DNA from: SZUA-36 sp963727635
GTDB lineage: Bacteria; Pseudomonadota; Gammaproteobacteria; Xanthomonadales; SZUA-36
Direction of reading: 5' to 3'
NCBI GenBank assembly: GCA_963727635.1
Contig: CAVSHP010000007.1
Coordinates: forward strand, 124,001-188,000
DNA length: 64,000 bases
Shown: positions 39,165 to 47,968 of the stretch, in pieces
Layout of the letters: the number at the start of each line of letters is the position of its first letter
How positions within the stretch are numbered: the stretch's first letter is position 1
Made by a program: the position numbers and the translations under genes
Notes under the pieces: model-generated
Databases searched by the model: none
What the model was told of the DNA's origin: nothing
What the model saw: the letters and a program-made list of their open reading frames with translations, nothing else

Positions 39165-39808
39165 ATGGGAGTGAGTAACCAGGCAGAATCCATCAAGCTG
39201 GCATCCGGTCTCGCCCGGCTTGGGCTGGAGGCGCCACCCGGCGCGGTTGAAAAGTTGCTCGCCTACATGGAACTGTTGAAAGAGTGGTCCGGCACCTACA
39301 ACCTGGTTGCGCCGCGGTGAACGGGAGTTTCTGCTGACCCGCCATTTGCTCGATTCGCTGTCCATCGCACGCTGGCTGCAAACGGGGTCATTGCTGGATG
39401 TCGGCACCGGTGCGGGTCTGCCGGGATTGCCATTGGCCATCATCAAGCCGGACATGGAAGTGACGTTGATCGACAGCGCAGGTAAAAAAATCCGATTTAT
39501 CCGCCACGTCGGGCGCAGCCTGGGTCTTGAAAATATTCACCCCCTGCAGCAAAGAGTCGAAGAACTGGCAGGTGGCAAAACCTTTGCAAATATCACCTCG
39601 AGGGCGTTTGCAACCCTGAAGGCATTTGCCGAGGCGGTCACGGCCATGTGCGGACCAGTCCACGCGTCTGCTGGCGATGAAGGGTAGTTACCCGCATGCG
39701 GAAATTGAAGAACTGCCCGGTTGGGTCAATGTACAGTCGGTCGAAACCTTAACCGTGCCCTATTTGCACGCCGAACGGCATCTTGTTTTGATGTCGGTCT
39801 CAAATTAA
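39165..39808 (+). CDS. rsmG: 16S rRNA m7G527 methyltransferase (two frameshifts)
   Basis: SAM-dependent methyltransferase (GidB) acting on 16S rRNA G527. N-terminal LLAYMELLKEWSGTYNLVAPR; after an extra G at 39316-39317 the frame continues EREFLLTRHLLDSLSIAR and the SAM loop LLDVGTGAGLPGLPLAI; after another extra G near 39652 it ends LLAMKGSYPHAEIEELPG... Corrected length is about 214 residues, as expected. It is followed by parA and parB, the classic gammaproteobacterial order. The mnmG gene normally upstream is absent here and replaced by a lipoprotein gene. Confidence 0.93.
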
Positions 39809-39827
39809 TCCGGGTTAAAAGAAATAC

Positions 39828-40607
39828 ATGGCAAGAATTATCGCGGTCGCCAACCAGAAAGGCGGCGTTGGAAAAACCACAACCTGCGTGAACCTGGTGT
39901 CAGCACTGGCGGACATGAAATACCGCACCCTGCTGGTTGATCTTGATCCCCAGGGCAATGCCTCGGTGGGTTGCGGGGTCAATGCGCGCGAACTCGAGAT
40001 TTCCGCGCTGGAGGTGATGCAGGCCGAGTGCGACGTACCTGCAGCCATGGTCCAGCTTGAAACCCTTGGATTTGACGTGTTGCCATCCAACAGCGACCTG
40101 ACTGCAGCCGAGGTTTCGTTGTTGCAGGTTGATGATCGTGAGTACCGTCTAAAACATGCCCTGGAGAAAATCGCCCATCAATACGCCTGGATCATCATTG
40201 ATTGCCCGCCATCTCTGAACATGCTGACGCTGAATGCACTGACGGCGGCCAACAGCGTCTTGATACCCATGCAGTGCGAGTACTACGCACTTGAAGGCCT
40301 CGCCTCGTTGCTGGATACCATTGAGCAGGTGCGCAACAGCGTCAACCCGGGCCTGGAGATCGAGGGCCTGTTACGCACCATGTTCGACGGCCGCAACAAC
40401 CTGTCCAACGCGGTTTCGGAGCAACTGATCGAAAATTTTGGTGAACGTGTTTATCGCACCCTGATACCACGTAACGTGCGCGTCGCCGAAGCGCCCAGCC
40501 ACGGTTTGCCGGTATTGCGCTATGACCCGAGTTCACGCGGTGCGCTGGCCTATCTCGCGCTCGCCGGCGAAATGCTGCGCAGAAACCGGAAAAGACAGTT
40601 GGGATAA
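39828..40607 (+). CDS. parA: chromosome partitioning ATPase ParA
   Basis: A 259-residue Soj/ParA-type ATPase that drives segregation of the origin region with ParB. Deviant Walker A KGGVGKTT at residues 11-18, LLVDLDPQGNAS near 37, IIDCPPSLNMLTLNAL near 125. It ends with the family's RYDPSSRGALAYLALAGEMLRR. Twenty bases after rsmG, with parB 73 bases downstream. Intact frame within the damaged stretch. Confidence 0.97.
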   Translation: MARIIAVANQKGGVGKTTTCVNLVSALADMKYRTLLVDLDPQGNASVGCGVNARELEISALEVMQAECDVPAAMVQLETLGFDVLPSNSDLTAAEVSLLQVDDREYRLKHALEKIAHQYAWIIIDCPPSLNMLTLNALTAANSVLIPMQCEYYALEGLASLLDTIEQVRNSVNPGLEIEGLLRTMFDGRNNLSNAVSEQLIENFGERVYRTLIPRNVRVAEAPSHGLPVLRYDPSSRGALAYLALAGEMLRRNRKRQLG

Positions 40608-40680
40608 GCGTCTCGCACGTTATATTCACTTTAACCGCTTAAATTGATAATATGATTTAACGGTTTCGGAAAATCACTTA

Positions 40681-41567
40681 ATGACAACAAAAAAAAATCC
40701 ACTCGGTCGTAACCTGAGCTCCATGCTCAGCCAGTCTGCTTTACAACATGCGGTGGACAATGCGAATTCCGAATCATCCGGCAGGGACTCACTGAAAAAC
40801 CTGCCGCTGGACCTGATCAGCCCGGGACCGTTTCAGCCGCGTTCGATTTTTGATGCAGACCGTCTGCAGGAACTTGCCGAATCCATCCGTCACCAGGGTG
40901 TCATTCAACCCATCGTGGTCCGGGTGCGTGGCAACAACAATTATGAACTGATTGCCGGCGAACGGCGCTGGCGTGCGGCGCAGTTGGCCGGTATTGAAAA
41001 AATTCCCGCCATCATCCGCGAGGTGCCCGACGAGATCGCCATCGCCATGGCGCTGGTCGAAAACATCCAGCGCGAGAATCTGAACCCGATCGAAGAGGCG
41101 ACGGCACTGAAGCGCCTGGTGGACGAGTTCCAGATGACCCACCAGCAAGCCGGCGATGCGGTCGGCCGTTCGCGTTCCGCCGTGTCCAACCTGTTGCGTC
41201 TGCTGGAACTGTCGCACGAGGTGCGTGAACTGGTTGATGCAAGACACCTGGAAATGGGTCATGCACGCGCCCTGTTGACACTGGAACCCGCATTGCAGGC
41301 TAAAGCGGCGCGCGAGGTGGTCAGCAAGGGATTTGTCGGTACGCGAGACCGAGCAACTGGTCAGGCGCATGAAATTACCGCCGGTCAGCAAAAACACGGC
41401 AGTCGATCCCGATATCAAGCACTTGCAGGACGCTCTGGCTGAAAAACTCTGTGCCAGGGTCAAGCTGACCCACAACGCCCGCGGCAAGGGAAAGCTGCGT
41501 GATCGCCTACAATTCGGCGGATGAACTGGAAGGTATCCTCGCACACCTGGGTCTCGAAACTGACTGA
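40681..41567 (+). CDS. parB: chromosome partitioning protein ParB (two frameshifts)
   Basis: CTP-dependent DNA clamp loading at parS. It carries the N-terminal LGRNLSSML, the CTP-binding ELIAGERRWRAAQLAG and VENIQRENLNPIEEA boxes, the helix-turn-helix MTHQQAGDAVGRSRSAVSNLL, then after a break at about 41338 (TTT) SVRETEQLVRRMK, and after a second near 41500 the C-terminal dimer part VIAYNSADELEGILAHLG. Corrected length is about 295 residues. The frame as sequenced would stop early. No parS palindrome was spotted in the immediate surroundings. Confidence 0.94.
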
Positions 41568-41655
41568 TCAATTATTGACCGAGGTCAACGATTACATCCC
41601 GATCACCCGCTATCATCACTGCTAGTCCCAATCAGAGCATCAGAAGGTATTTATC

Positions 41656-42090
41656 ATGCAAGGTTATCCACATCTCTATGTCGCCAATGCTTCCGGCACC
41701 AGCGAGGGCAATGTTGTCCTTACGGGCGAAGGCCTGCCGGCGCTGGACACGCAGTCACCACCGCAGTTTGACGGACCACTGGGTATGTGGTCACCGGAAA
41801 CCCTGTTTTCGGCCGCCGTTGCCGACTGCTATATCCTGACGTTCCGCGCGATTGCGCGTGCCTCCAAGTTCGAATGGAATTCACTTGAGTGCAAAGTGGA
41901 GGGTGTTCTTGAGCGGCCCGAGAAGGTGACCTGGTTCACCAGCTTCAATGTCCACGCCGTACTGCACGCGCCCGAGGGGGCCAAGGTCGAACTGGCTGAA
42001 AGACTGCTGGAAAAAGCCGAAAGCCTTTGCCTGATAACCGCCTCGCTCAAGTCCGAAGTCGTCCTGACAACGGAAATACATCTCGACTGA
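41656..42090 (+). CDS. OsmC/Ohr-family protein
   Basis: A 144-residue OsmC-fold protein, a class of thiol peroxidases that detoxify organic hydroperoxides. The two conserved cysteines are present: VADCYILTF near residue 58 and ESLCLITAS near 119. The usual glutamate/arginine environment cannot be judged by eye. It interrupts the usual parB-atpI adjacency. Intact frame with an AGAAGG site upstream. Confidence 0.9.
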   Translation: MQGYPHLYVANASGTSEGNVVLTGEGLPALDTQSPPQFDGPLGMWSPETLFSAAVADCYILTFRAIARASKFEWNSLECKVEGVLERPEKVTWFTSFNVHAVLHAPEGAKVELAERLLEKAESLCLITASLKSEVVLTTEIHLD

Positions 42091-42119
42091 ACCCAGCGTT
42101 TTCGGCTGTCCGCGTCTGT

Positions 42120-42141
42120 CACCCGGCTTTCCGCCCGGGTG
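42120..42141. other. GC hairpin between osmC-like gene and atpI
   Basis: CACCCGG/CCGGGTG stem of 7 with an 8-base loop and no T-run. Possibly a weak terminator or attenuating structure. Confidence 0.4.
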
Positions 42142-42226
42142 GCGGCTGTGCCGGCATATGGTAATCTGTCGCTAATCAGGGTTTGCGATCAAGTCGCAGG
42201 TGGTATCAGCAGATGAGGACAGGTGC

Positions 42227-42595
42227 GTGACGGCTACGAACAGTCAACTGGTGAGCCGTGGGCTGAGGATTCAGACCGTCGTGGCCCTTGTGCTGGCTGC
42301 GGGTTTGCTGCTCCTCGGGCCGGTTGCCGCCTATTCATCCCTGTTCGGCAGTCTCGCCGCCTATATTCCCGCGCTGTTGTTTGCCCTGCTGGTCGTGCCG
42401 AAATTCGGTGCGGACAGCGGCACCTTCCTGCGTACCGCGGCGGTCGCCGAAGTGGCAAAGATATTCCTCACCGGCCTGTTGTGCGCGGTGGTGTTTATCT
42501 GGGTGAAACCACTGGCAGCCGGATGGTTTTTCGCCGGCATGGCGGCGGTGATATTCAGCGGACGGCTGGGGATGCTGTTCAACGCCGGTCCTTGA
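42227..42595 (+). CDS. atpI: ATP synthase protein I (AtpI/UncI)
   Basis: A 122-residue membrane protein with four hydrophobic stretches (VVALVLAAGLLLLGPVAAY, YIPALLFALLVVP, VAKIFLTGLLCAVVFIWV, AGWFFAGMAAVIFSG) and the family's EVAKIFLTG segment. AtpI helps assemble the c-ring of F1Fo ATPase. A GTG at 42227 with GAGGACAGG upstream is the preferred start over a GTG at 42200. It normally heads the atp operon, but here no atpB follows; a SnoaL-like gene comes next. Confidence 0.8.
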   Translation: MTATNSQLVSRGLRIQTVVALVLAAGLLLLGPVAAYSSLFGSLAAYIPALLFALLVVPKFGADSGTFLRTAAVAEVAKIFLTGLLCAVVFIWVKPLAAGWFFAGMAAVIFSGRLGMLFNAGP

Positions 42596-42632
42596 TCATG
42601 CCAACATTAAATAGCCCGAACAGGTGTACGTA

Positions 42633-42993
42633 GTGAGACCGAAGCAGATTGTCGAGTTATGGGTGGAAGCGTTCAACAACGGCGATGCCGATGCCATGGC
42701 TGAATTCTATAGCGAGAACGCCGTCAACCACCAGGTCGGTGAACCTCCAGTGCGAGGGAAAATCCGCGATCAGGGACATGTTTGCGAGAGAATTCGCACA
42801 GGCTGACATGACCTGCCTGGTGGAAAACCTCTTCGAGGACGGCGAATGGGCCATCCTCGAGTGGAAGGACCCGCTGGGTCTGAGGGGTTGCGGTTTTTTT
42901 CATGTGCAAAACGGCAAAATCGTTTTCCAGCGCGGCTACTGGGACAAATTGTCATTTTTGCGCATGCACAATTTACCGCTACCAACGACCTGA
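42633..42993 (+). CDS. SnoaL/NTF2-like protein (one frameshift)
   Basis: About 119 residues of cone-shaped NTF2-like fold: VRPKQIVELWVEAFNNGDADAMAEFYSENAVNHQ at the N-terminus, then after a break near 42760 SAIRDMFAREFAQADMT, GEWAILEWKDPLGLRGCGFFHVQNGKIVFQRGYWD. This pattern belongs to SnoaL-like enzymes of diverse or unknown activity. GTG at 42633 or 42624 are both possible starts. Confidence 0.75.
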
Positions 42994-43111
42994 TGCGTTC
43001 TATCTGCAATCAAAATAAAAACCAGTGCTGCAATGCTGCCTCGCATAATTCCGGCTCAGGCCATCAGGTCGAACGGTTCCTGGTCTTGTCTTCTCTCATC
43101 TGTACGGTGGG

Positions 43112-43220
43112 GACGCTGGGGTGGGTAGTTCATTCCAGGACTCGCGCAAGCACTTCCTGTGGCCTCGATACTCGGCTTCCTGCCTCGTACGGTCCTGGAA
43201 TAACTACCCACCCCAGCGTC
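43112..43220 (+). repeat. variable-arm palindromic element A
   Basis: Left arm 43112-43141 and right arm 43192-43220 pair over 29 bases with a single one-base bulge. The 50-base interior ends CTCGATACTCGGCTTCCTG then CCTCGTACG, shared (two substitutions) with element B in the opposite orientation. The outer arms share nothing with those of B beyond the innermost CAGGAC. Confidence 0.9.
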
Positions 43221-43284
43221 TGTCAACCGCCGTGCAAATCTGTCAGAAACCATTGACCTATGATTTCGCACAGCGGCGAGGGTG

Positions 43285-43377
43285 TGCAGTACCTCACTTC
43301 AGGACCGTACGAGACAGGAAGTCGAGTATCGAGCGCCCATGGATGGTTCACAGCGAGTCCTGAAGTGAGGTACTGCA
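43285..43377 (-). repeat. variable-arm palindromic element B
   Basis: Perfect 21-base arms at 43285-43305 and 43357-43377. On the minus strand the 51-base interior begins TCGC and ends CTCGATACTCGACTTCCTG then TCTCGTACG, the same core as element A. A CCATCCATGG palindrome lies in the variable middle. Confidence 0.9.
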
Positions 43378-43580
43378 TGGCCTCGGCGCCCTACAGATAA
43401 TGAGTCAAATACCAAGAGTGGGCAGCGTAGCGATCTGACAAAGGGACCTTCAGGTGAGCAAAGAGAATCTAAAACCAAGTGAGTCAACAGCGCCAGTGTT
43501 ACCATTGTGTGTGTATTCAAAAGAGCAGGTTAAAGATACCCGATGGTTCGCAACATTCCGAACGTCGCCGGTGAAAGATC
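43378..43580. other. intergenic region after palindromic elements
   Basis: About 200 bases leading to the YdeI-like gene. No gene or further repeat was recognised. Confidence 0.5.
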
Positions 43581-44150
43581 ATGAATCCGAAGGTTTATGC
43601 CACCGACCGTAACACCTGGCGGGCCTGGCTGGCCAAAAACCACGCCAGTGAAACCGAGGCGTGGCTGGTGTATTACAAGAAGCACACGGGCAAGCCCTCG
43701 GTCAGTTACATCGATTCGGTCAAAGAGGCGCTGTGTTTTGGCTGGATCGACGGCTTGAAAAAGCGCATCGATGACGAAACGTATGCGCACCGGTTTACAC
43801 CCCGGAAGCCCCACAGCAAGTGGTCACCGCAGAATATCAAGCTGGCCAGGGAACTGGTTGAACTCGGCTTGATGACCGCGGCAGGACTCACGGCCTTCAA
43901 GCAGAGGGCGAGCTACGATGAAGCGCAGTTGAATGTCATGCAGGCCAAGGAAATTTCACTGGCGCCCGAAACTGAAAAGGCCCTGAAGGCCAATCAGAAG
44001 GCGTGGCAAAACTTCAAACAATTGACACCGGGTTACCGCAAGCAATACGTCGCCTGGTTGCAAAGCGCCAAACGTCCGGAGACCCGGCAAAAACGACTGC
44101 AAGAGGCCATCCGCCGGCTCGAAAAAAATCAGAAACTGGGCATGAAATAG
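43581..44150 (+). CDS. YdeI/OmpD-associated family protein
   Basis: A 189-residue cytoplasmic protein. The conserved opening (TWRAWLAKNHASETEAWLVYYKKHTG, YIDSVKEALCFGWIDGLKK, RFTPRKPHSKWS) and the basic C-terminus (RPETRQKRLQEAIRRLEKNQKLG) are typical of the YdeI or OmdA family of stress-linked proteins with unclear biochemistry. Full length and intact frame. Confidence 0.9.
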   Translation: MNPKVYATDRNTWRAWLAKNHASETEAWLVYYKKHTGKPSVSYIDSVKEALCFGWIDGLKKRIDDETYAHRFTPRKPHSKWSPQNIKLARELVELGLMTAAGLTAFKQRASYDEAQLNVMQAKEISLAPETEKALKANQKAWQNFKQLTPGYRKQYVAWLQSAKRPETRQKRLQEAIRRLEKNQKLGMK

Positions 44151-44178
44151 CTGTGTTTGCAGCGAGGATTGAATAAAA

Positions 44179-44794
44179 ATGAAATCTGTCAGGCTAAACG
44201 GCAATGAAGTCTTTCCCTCGAAGATCGTGTGCATCGGCCGGAATTACGTCGAGCACATCAGGGAACTGGGTAATGAAATACCCACTGAGCCGGTAATTTT
44301 TATCAAGCCAAATTCGGCCATCGCTGAAAATATTCACTCAAACGACTCGGAAGAAATCCATTTCGAGGGCGAAATAAGTTTCATGGTCCGCTCCGGTGAA
44401 CTGGCCGCCGTGGGTTTCGGGCTGGACCTGACCAAGCGAAATCTCCAGTCCAGGCTCAAGGCCAAGGGTCTGCCATGGGAACGTGCAAAGGCATTCGACG
44501 GCGCCGCGGTATTCAGTGAATTCGTCTCTTTCGACGGTGGGATCAACGACCTCAGGCTCGAACTCATATATCAACGACCGCCTGGCACAGCAGTGGCGGT
44601 TGTGAATTGATGATGTACAAACCTCCCGACATCATCAAGGAGGTGAAAAGTTTTATTTCCTTCGAGGACGGTGACGTGATCATGACCGGTACACCCGCCG
44701 GTGTTGGAGCGGTGCACGCCGGCGACCGCTTTGGCGGTAAAATATATCGCCGGTGAAAGACTGCATCACAGGGGCTACGTGGGTGGTGCAGTGA
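44179..44794 (+). CDS. fumarylacetoacetate hydrolase family protein (frameshifts)
   Basis: Metal-dependent hydrolase or isomerase of the FAH fold, about 205 residues. SKIVCIGRNYVEHIRELG, FIKPNSAI, and the metal ligands in IHFEGEISFMV (E-x-E) are visible, then after breaks near 44560 and 44600 LMMYKPPDIIKEVKSFISFEDGDVIMTGTPAGVG. A third break near 44752 is likely, because correcting it gives the normal family ending ATWVVQ and a stop overlapping the GTG start of the next gene (GTGA). Confidence 0.85.
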
Positions 44795-45066
44795 GACTGG
44801 TGGAAATTACACGGGAACCCGTCGAACTCTACAAGATTCTGAAGTTTGAAGGTATGGTCGCGACCGGTGGTGAGGCCAAGCAGGTCATTGCCGAAGGCCA
44901 GGTTCGGGTCAATGGTGAAGTGGAGACCCGCAAGCGGAAGAAGATCGTCAGCGGCGATACCATCGAGTTTGAGCGGAGAGAATCCGTATACAATTACATG
45001 AAAATGGAAAAACAAAGTGAACAACAACGATGTTTTGCGCCGTATCCGCTACACCTTCAATATTGA
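44791..45066 (+). CDS. S4-domain RNA-binding protein (YbcJ-like)
   Basis: A short protein of at most 91 residues with an S4 fold: VELYKILKFEGMVATGGEAKQVIAEGQVRVNGEVETRKRKKIVSGDTIEF. It resembles YbcJ-type stand-alone S4 proteins with a probable RNA-binding role. Start is a GTG overlapping the corrected stop of the FAH gene. The raw stop runs 50 bases into the YehS-like gene, so the true end is probably around 45015, with another indel in the A-run near 45006. Confidence 0.82.
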   Translation: MRLVEITREPVELYKILKFEGMVATGGEAKQVIAEGQVRVNGEVETRKRKKIVSGDTIEFERRESVYNYMKMEKQSEQQRCFAPYPLHLQY

Positions 45067-45477
45067 CGATACGAAAATGATCACCCTGTTTGGACATGGC
45101 GGTGTCGAGGTCACACGCGCCGAGATCAGCAACTGGCTGAAAAAAGACGATGATCCCGATTATCCGCAAATGCCAGCGATGTGCAATTGGCGCATTTCTG
45201 AATGGCCTGATCGTCGACAAACGGGGTAAAAAAGACGGGCCCGCAACCCGAACCCGAAACGAGTCTGAGCAACAACATCATCTGCGCAAACTGAAGATCG
45301 CCCTGAATCTGCAGGCCGATGATGTCCAGGCGCTGATCAAACAGGCAGGATTTCAGCATGAGCAACCACGAACTAAGCGCGTTTTTTCGAAATCCGCGTC
45401 ATAAACACTACCGCGAGTGCAAGGACCAGGTGCTGCGATATTTCCTCAAGGGCATGCAGCATAAATACCGGGCCTGA
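45017..45477 (+). CDS. YehS-like DUF1456 protein (two frameshifts)
   Basis: Two DUF1456 repeats: NNNDVLRRIRYTFNIDDTKMITLFGHGGVEVTRAEISNWLKKDDDPDY, and HHLRKLKIALNLQADDVQALIKQAGF. After correction of breaks near 45175 and 45355 it ends FFRNPRHKHYRECKDQVLRYFLKGM, closely following E. coli YehS. Function unknown. The start is a GTG. Confidence 0.85.
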
Positions 45478-45511
45478 TCACCAGGACCGGCGCGGTGACT
45501 TAATATCAAAC

Positions 45512-46426
45512 ATGCAACAGTTACTGGATAACAACGACCTGGTTTTGATGGAGGCGGCCATCGTTGAGCCTTTGCGGCGCTCAAATGATATCGTGCTTCA
45601 CCCGACGTTGGTGAACGCCCCGTTGATTTACCAGCAGGCGGGCCGCGAGGCCCTGCGCGGGCTTTACCAGAACTATATCGATATCGCGCAGGCTGCACAG
45701 ATACCATTCCTGATGTGCACGCCGACGTGGAGAACGAACCGGGAAAGGGTGTCGGAGACAGGCATTACCACCTCCATCAACGTGGACGCGGTGGCGTTTC
45801 TGCAGGAACTCCGTGAATCGCAAGAAGACGGCCACGAAAACATCAGGATCGGTGGTTTGATCGGTTGTAAAAACGACTGTTACCTGCCGCGGGAGGCCTT
45901 ATCCGCGGCGCAGGCGGAGGAGTTTCACGCTGGCAGATTGAGCAACTTGCGCAGGGTGGCGCGGATTTCATCATTGCGGAAACTTTGCCGTCGGTGGATG
46001 AGGCCATTGGTATTGCGCGCGCGATAGAACACTCCGGTCTGCCCTATTTCATCAGCTTCGTGATATCCCGCGACGGTCGTGTCCTCGATGGCACCGGTCT
46101 TAACGAGGCCATGAATACGATCGATGAAAATACCAACCGGCGAGCGCTTGGTTTCATGGTGAATTGCGCCTACCCGTCCTTCCTGTGCGCGCCGGCCCAG
46201 CCAGCCTCAGCTTTTCGAAAGGCTGACGGGATATCTCGCCAACGCTTCTTCACTGGATCATTGCGAACTTGATGGCGCCGCCGAATTGATAGGCGAGAGC
46301 GTCTCCGACTGGGGCGATGCCATGCTGGAATTGCACCGATCTTTCGGTGTGAAGGTTCTCGGCGGGTGCTGCGGAACAGACGCCCGACACCTGCGTTATC
46401 TTGTCAGGGAGAAACAAAAATCATGA
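45512..46426 (+). CDS. homocysteine S-methyltransferase family protein (frameshifts)
   Basis: Zinc-dependent methyltransferase of the MmuM/BHMT class, moving a methyl group from S-methylmethionine, betaine or a related donor. LVNAPLIYQQAGREALRGLYQNYIDIA, FLMCTPTWRTN, ADFIIAETLPSVDEAIGIARA, FMVNCAYP (first zinc Cys) and GGCCGTDARHLR (second and third zinc Cys) are all seen, with breaks near 45935 and 46190. Corrected length is about 304 residues. Its TGA overlaps the ATG of the dehydratase-like gene. Confidence 0.88.
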
Positions 46427-47391
46427 CGATGAAAGTCACACTGGATGACATACGGTCAGCCTCGCGTATTGTCTATGCCAAGATGCAGGCCACGCCCCAG
46501 TACCGCTGGCCGCTGCTGTGCGAACGCTTGGCGCCGAGGTCTGGGTCAAGCACGAGAACCACACCCCGGTGGGTGCATTCAAGATACGCGGTGGACTGGT
46601 CTACTTTGCACACCTGCAAGAATCGGGCCAGGTGCCGCGGGGCGTGATCGCCGCCACGCGTGGCAACCATGGTCAGTCGGTTGGATACGCCGCGCAGTCT
46701 TTACGGTATACCCGCCACGATCGTGGTTCCGCACGGCAACAGTGTCGAGAAGAACGCCGCCATGCGCGCACTCGGTGTCGAGTTGATCGAGTATGGCGAC
46801 GACTTCCAGGAGTCGCGGGAATACGCCGATACACTGGCGGCGGAACAGTCACTTCAGATGGTGCCTTCGTTTCATCCCCTGCTGGTGACGGGTGTGGCGA
46901 CTTACAGCCTGGAGTTGTTGCAAAACGTTGAGGATATCGACGTGGTTTACGTACCCATCGGTCTTGGCTCCGGCATCTGCGGCATGCTGGCCGCACGTGA
47001 TGCGCTGCAACTGAAGACCGAGGTGGTGGGCGTCGTATCAGCCCATGCGCTCGCCTATGCAAAATCATTCGAAGCAGGGCACGCGGTGGACTCGCCCGTT
47101 ACCACGCTTCTTTCCGACGGCATGGCCTGCCGCACGGCGGAGCCGGAGGCGCTTGAGCTTATTTTGCAGGGTGTTGATCGTATTGTTCCGGTTACAGACG
47201 ACGAGGTCGCCGCGGCGATGTGTATGATGTTTGAATGTACACACAACGTCTGTGAAGGTGCGGGTGCAGCGGCATTGGCGGCGGCGATCAGGGAAAAGTC
47301 ACGGCTGGCGGGCCTTAAGGTAGCGGTGGTTGCCTCGGGTGGCAACGTCGACCAGGCGCTTTTCGCCGACGTTCTCAAAAGCGGTCAATGA
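46423..47391 (+). CDS. threonine dehydratase-like PLP enzyme (two frameshifts)
   Basis: Fold-type II PLP enzyme, about 323 residues. TLDDIRSASRIVYAKMQATPQYRWPLL, then after a break near 46530 VWVKHENHTPVGAFKIRGG with the Schiff-base lysine, ATRGNHGQSVGYAAQ, after another break near 46690 YGIPATIVVPHGNSVEKNAAM, the glycine-rich phosphate loop GLGSGICG, and VVASGGNVD. No ACT regulatory domain, so it is of the catabolic or beta-hydroxyamino-acid type. The first break needs a missing base, unlike most others, which are extra bases. Coupled to the methyltransferase gene. Confidence 0.88.
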
Positions 47392-47404
47392 GCGGAGATT
47401 AACA

Positions 47405-47863
47405 ATGTCAAAAATTTGCCTGGTCTTAACAGCCTGTTCGATGCTTTTCGTGGCCGGTGTGATGGCCTCGGATCAATCCACCACGGATGCGCTAAGCCAG
47501 CAGGTCGCGGATACCGAGCGCGCCTTTGCCGGGACGATGGCACAACGTGATTTCGAAGGGTTTGTCTCGTTCCTGGCGGATGAAACCATATTCTTTTCCG
47601 GCCCAACGGCGCTGCGTGGCAAACAGATGGTGGCGGATACCTGGAAACCCTACTACGAGCAGGCCGAGGCGCCGTTTTCCTGGGAGCCGGAACACGTTGA
47701 AGTACTGGATTCGGGAACCCTCGCATTGAGTTCGGGCCCGGTGTTCGATGCGCAGGGCAAGCGTGTGGCGACATTCAACTCGATCTGGCGACTCGAGGCA
47801 AATGGCCAGTGGCGGATCGTCTTTGACAAGGGCTGTGACGATTGCAATTGCGCAAATCCCTGA
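47405..47863 (+). CDS. exported SnoaL/DUF4440-like protein
   Basis: A 152-residue predicted periplasmic protein with a signal peptide MSKICLVLTACSMLFVAGVMA. The mature NTF2-like domain has VADTERAFAGTMAQRDFEGFVSFLADETIFFSG, then SGPVFDAQGKRVATFNSIWRLEANGQWRIVFDKG, the typical DUF4440 end, and a Cys-rich tail CDDCNC. The ATG at 47405 with GGAG upstream is preferred over the longer frame. Activity unknown. Confidence 0.85.
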   Translation: MSKICLVLTACSMLFVAGVMASDQSTTDALSQQVADTERAFAGTMAQRDFEGFVSFLADETIFFSGPTALRGKQMVADTWKPYYEQAEAPFSWEPEHVEVLDSGTLALSSGPVFDAQGKRVATFNSIWRLEANGQWRIVFDKGCDDCNCANP

Positions 47864-47968
47864 ACCGAATATCTTAATGCCCCTTGTTTGTGAACCCGGC
47901 CACGCCGGCGTGGTTTTCGGTTATATTCCTGGCCAACAGGATCAGCTGCCGGGGCTATCTTCAACGTG

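Noticed and set aside
40608..40680. TTTAACCG/TTTAACGG repeat before parB as a parS site
   Set aside because: It does not match the conserved parS palindrome TGTTTCACGTGAAACA and is only loosely symmetrical.
38400..43000. Replication origin near parAB
   Set aside because: No cluster of TTATCCACA-type DnaA boxes and no dnaA, dnaN or AT-rich unwinding region were seen.
43112..43377. Palindromic elements as integron attC sites
   Set aside because: The arms lack the GTTRRRY/RYYYAAC core sites and the pairing is near-perfect, without the unpaired bulges typical of attC; no integrase is near.
26098..46700. Programmed ribosomal frameshifting as the cause of the many breaks
   Set aside because: There are too many, in too many conserved genes, with no slippery heptamers or downstream structures in common; most are one extra base in short runs.
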